A stretch of DNA of 34,188 bases from the NCBI GenBank assembly GCA_903885555.1, contig CAISIV010000071.1, positions 1 through 34,188 of the forward strand, in the 5' to 3' direction. Within the stretch, counting starts at the first letter, position 1. Every line of letters begins with the position of its first letter. The translations under genes were made by a program, and so were the position numbers. Below are positions 33,333 to 34,188 of the stretch, piece after piece. The notes below the pieces were generated by a model. That model was not told where the DNA came from. It worked only from the letters and a program-made list of their open reading frames with translations, and did no database searches. Source of the stretch: an uncultured Hyphomicrobiales bacterium (lineage in GTDB: Bacteria > Pseudomonadota > Alphaproteobacteria > Rhizobiales > Xanthobacteraceae).

Positions 33333-34188
33333 TTACTTCTTCTGCTGCATCGGCGCGGCATCCATGCCGACGTCGATCAGCGTACCGAAGAGCGCGGTCA
33401 GCTTGGCAGTGTCGGCGACGGGCAGGGGCGGCAGCAGCAGCGACTTCACGTTGGCGTGCAGGTGGTCGCGGTCGCCTGTGCCGAACAATACGATGTCAAC
33501 GCCGGGCTCATGCATGGCAAAGCGATAGGCCGCCTCGGTGATGCTGCCGGCGCCACCATCTTTATGCAACAGGAAGCCGAGCGGTTCGGGATTGTCGGCG
33601 ATTTCTTTTGAAATCTTGCCGTCCGCGGCCGCCTGCTTGAGCGCCGCGACTACGCGTTCGTTCTTGGCGAAAATGCTGCGCACCGCGAACATCAGCAGGG
33701 TGCCGATCTTCTTTTCCAGGATCAGCGGGAAAAGCTTCTGGCGTGCGCTCTGATGCATCATGTGGAAGGCAACCATGAAGACTTCCCACACGCCTTCATT
33801 GGCGGCACGCAACAGCATCTCGTGCGTGAAGTCTTCGGTCGGCGCTTCGGTGATGCCGAGGTGCCGGATCTTGCCCTTTTCCTTCGCGGCCAGCAGCGCG
33901 GGGAGGACGACATTGATGGCGTGGTCGTATTCGCCGGCACCGACACCATGCAACTGAAACACATCGATATAATCGGTGCCGAGCAGCTTGAGCGAATTAT
34001 CGATACTTTGCGTCACACGGTCGGCCGAATACCACTCGCCATTGCGCAGCACGTGAACCTTGGTCGCGACCACGACCTTGTCGCGTGACAGCTTTTTCAG
34101 CGCCTTGCCGACGGTGGCTTCGGTGCCATAGGCCGGCGCCGTGTCGAGGAAATTGATGCCAAGATCGACGGCCTCGAGCACCAGGTCA
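33333..34188 (-). CDS. Aldo/keto reductase, N-terminus cut by window edge
   Basis: At least 284 residues of an aldo/keto reductase; the frame runs open to the right edge (DLVLEAVDLGINFLDTAPAYG), so its start lies outside. The tetrad is recognisable: Asp and Tyr in DTAPAYG, Lys in VVVATKVHV and His in FQLHGVG. The later NADPH-binding part reads VDIVLFGTGDRDHL. The GTG at 34181 is an internal valine, not the start. It should reduce aldehydes or ketones with NADPH. It ends 6 bp from the LysR gene. Its relation to the amidase module is unknown. Confidence 0.87.
   Translation of the reverse strand, partial: DLVLEAVDLGINFLDTAPAYGTEATVGKALKKLSRDKVVVATKVHVLRNGEWYSADRVTQSIDNSLKLLGTDYIDVFQLHGVGAGEYDHAINVVLPALLAAKEKGKIRHLGITEAPTEDFTHEMLLRAANEGVWEVFMVAFHMMHQSARQKLFPLILEKKIGTLLMFAVRSIFAKNERVVAALKQAAADGKISKEIADNPEPLGFLLHKDGGAGSITEAAYRFAMHEPGVDIVLFGTGDRDHLHANVKSLLLPPLPVADTAKLTALFGTLIDVGMDAAPMQQKK

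Overview
The window looks like a chromosomal segment of a GC-rich alphaproteobacterium, most likely Hyphomicrobiales of the Xanthobacteraceae/Bradyrhizobium type. This is inferred from the codon usage, the form of the tad pilus locus and the abundance of TctC/Bug solute receptors. No rRNA, tRNA, CRISPR array, insertion sequence or phage gene was seen. Genes are tightly packed and no gene-free stretch exceeds about 270 bp.

Layout. (1) 1-2242: housekeeping and small envelope genes: the N-terminal part of rimO, a LpxO-like hydroxylase, a small Cys-rich secreted protein and a small exported protein that may have an OB fold. (2) 2359-6518: a tight operon of an NMT1/SsuA-type ABC importer (receptor, ATPase, two permeases, joined by 4-bp overlaps) followed by a quinolinate phosphoribosyltransferase (nadC). 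(3) 6666-16065: a tad/cpa pilus-assembly locus: a TadG-like vWA protein, cpaB, cpaC, a small lipoprotein, cpaE, cpaF, tadB, tadC and tadD. No pilin or prepilin peptidase gene is present. (4) 16079-34188: a mosaic of catabolic genes on alternating strands: a UbiD decarboxylase, four TctC/Bug periplasmic receptors, a CoxL-type molybdenum hydroxylase large subunit, a PEP mutase/isocitrate lyase-family enzyme, a carboxymuconolactone decarboxylase-like protein, a PaaI-type thioesterase, a D-2-hydroxyacid dehydrogenase, an enolase-superfamily dehydratase, an ACMSD-like and a LigI-like amidohydrolase, an amidase with a small AtzG/GatC-like partner, a LysR regulator and a truncated aldo/keto reductase.

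How they may work together. Region 4 looks like several short catabolic modules for carboxylated, probably aromatic or N-containing acids. Most modules pair an exported Bug receptor with one or two enzymes, and no TctA/TctB membrane subunits are linked. In region 2 the nadC location suggests that the importer may handle a pyridine carboxylate or another NAD precursor; this is inference only.

Points most worth a second look: the ACMSD-like amidohydrolase whose reading frame carries its metal-binding HxH only if translation starts at an ATC codon behind a perfect Shine-Dalgarno; a 20-bp tandem repeat in the adjacent divergent promoter region; the importer-nadC operon; and the 61-residue protein that overlaps the amidase gene. 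I did not find convincing evidence of a wholly new multi-gene system.
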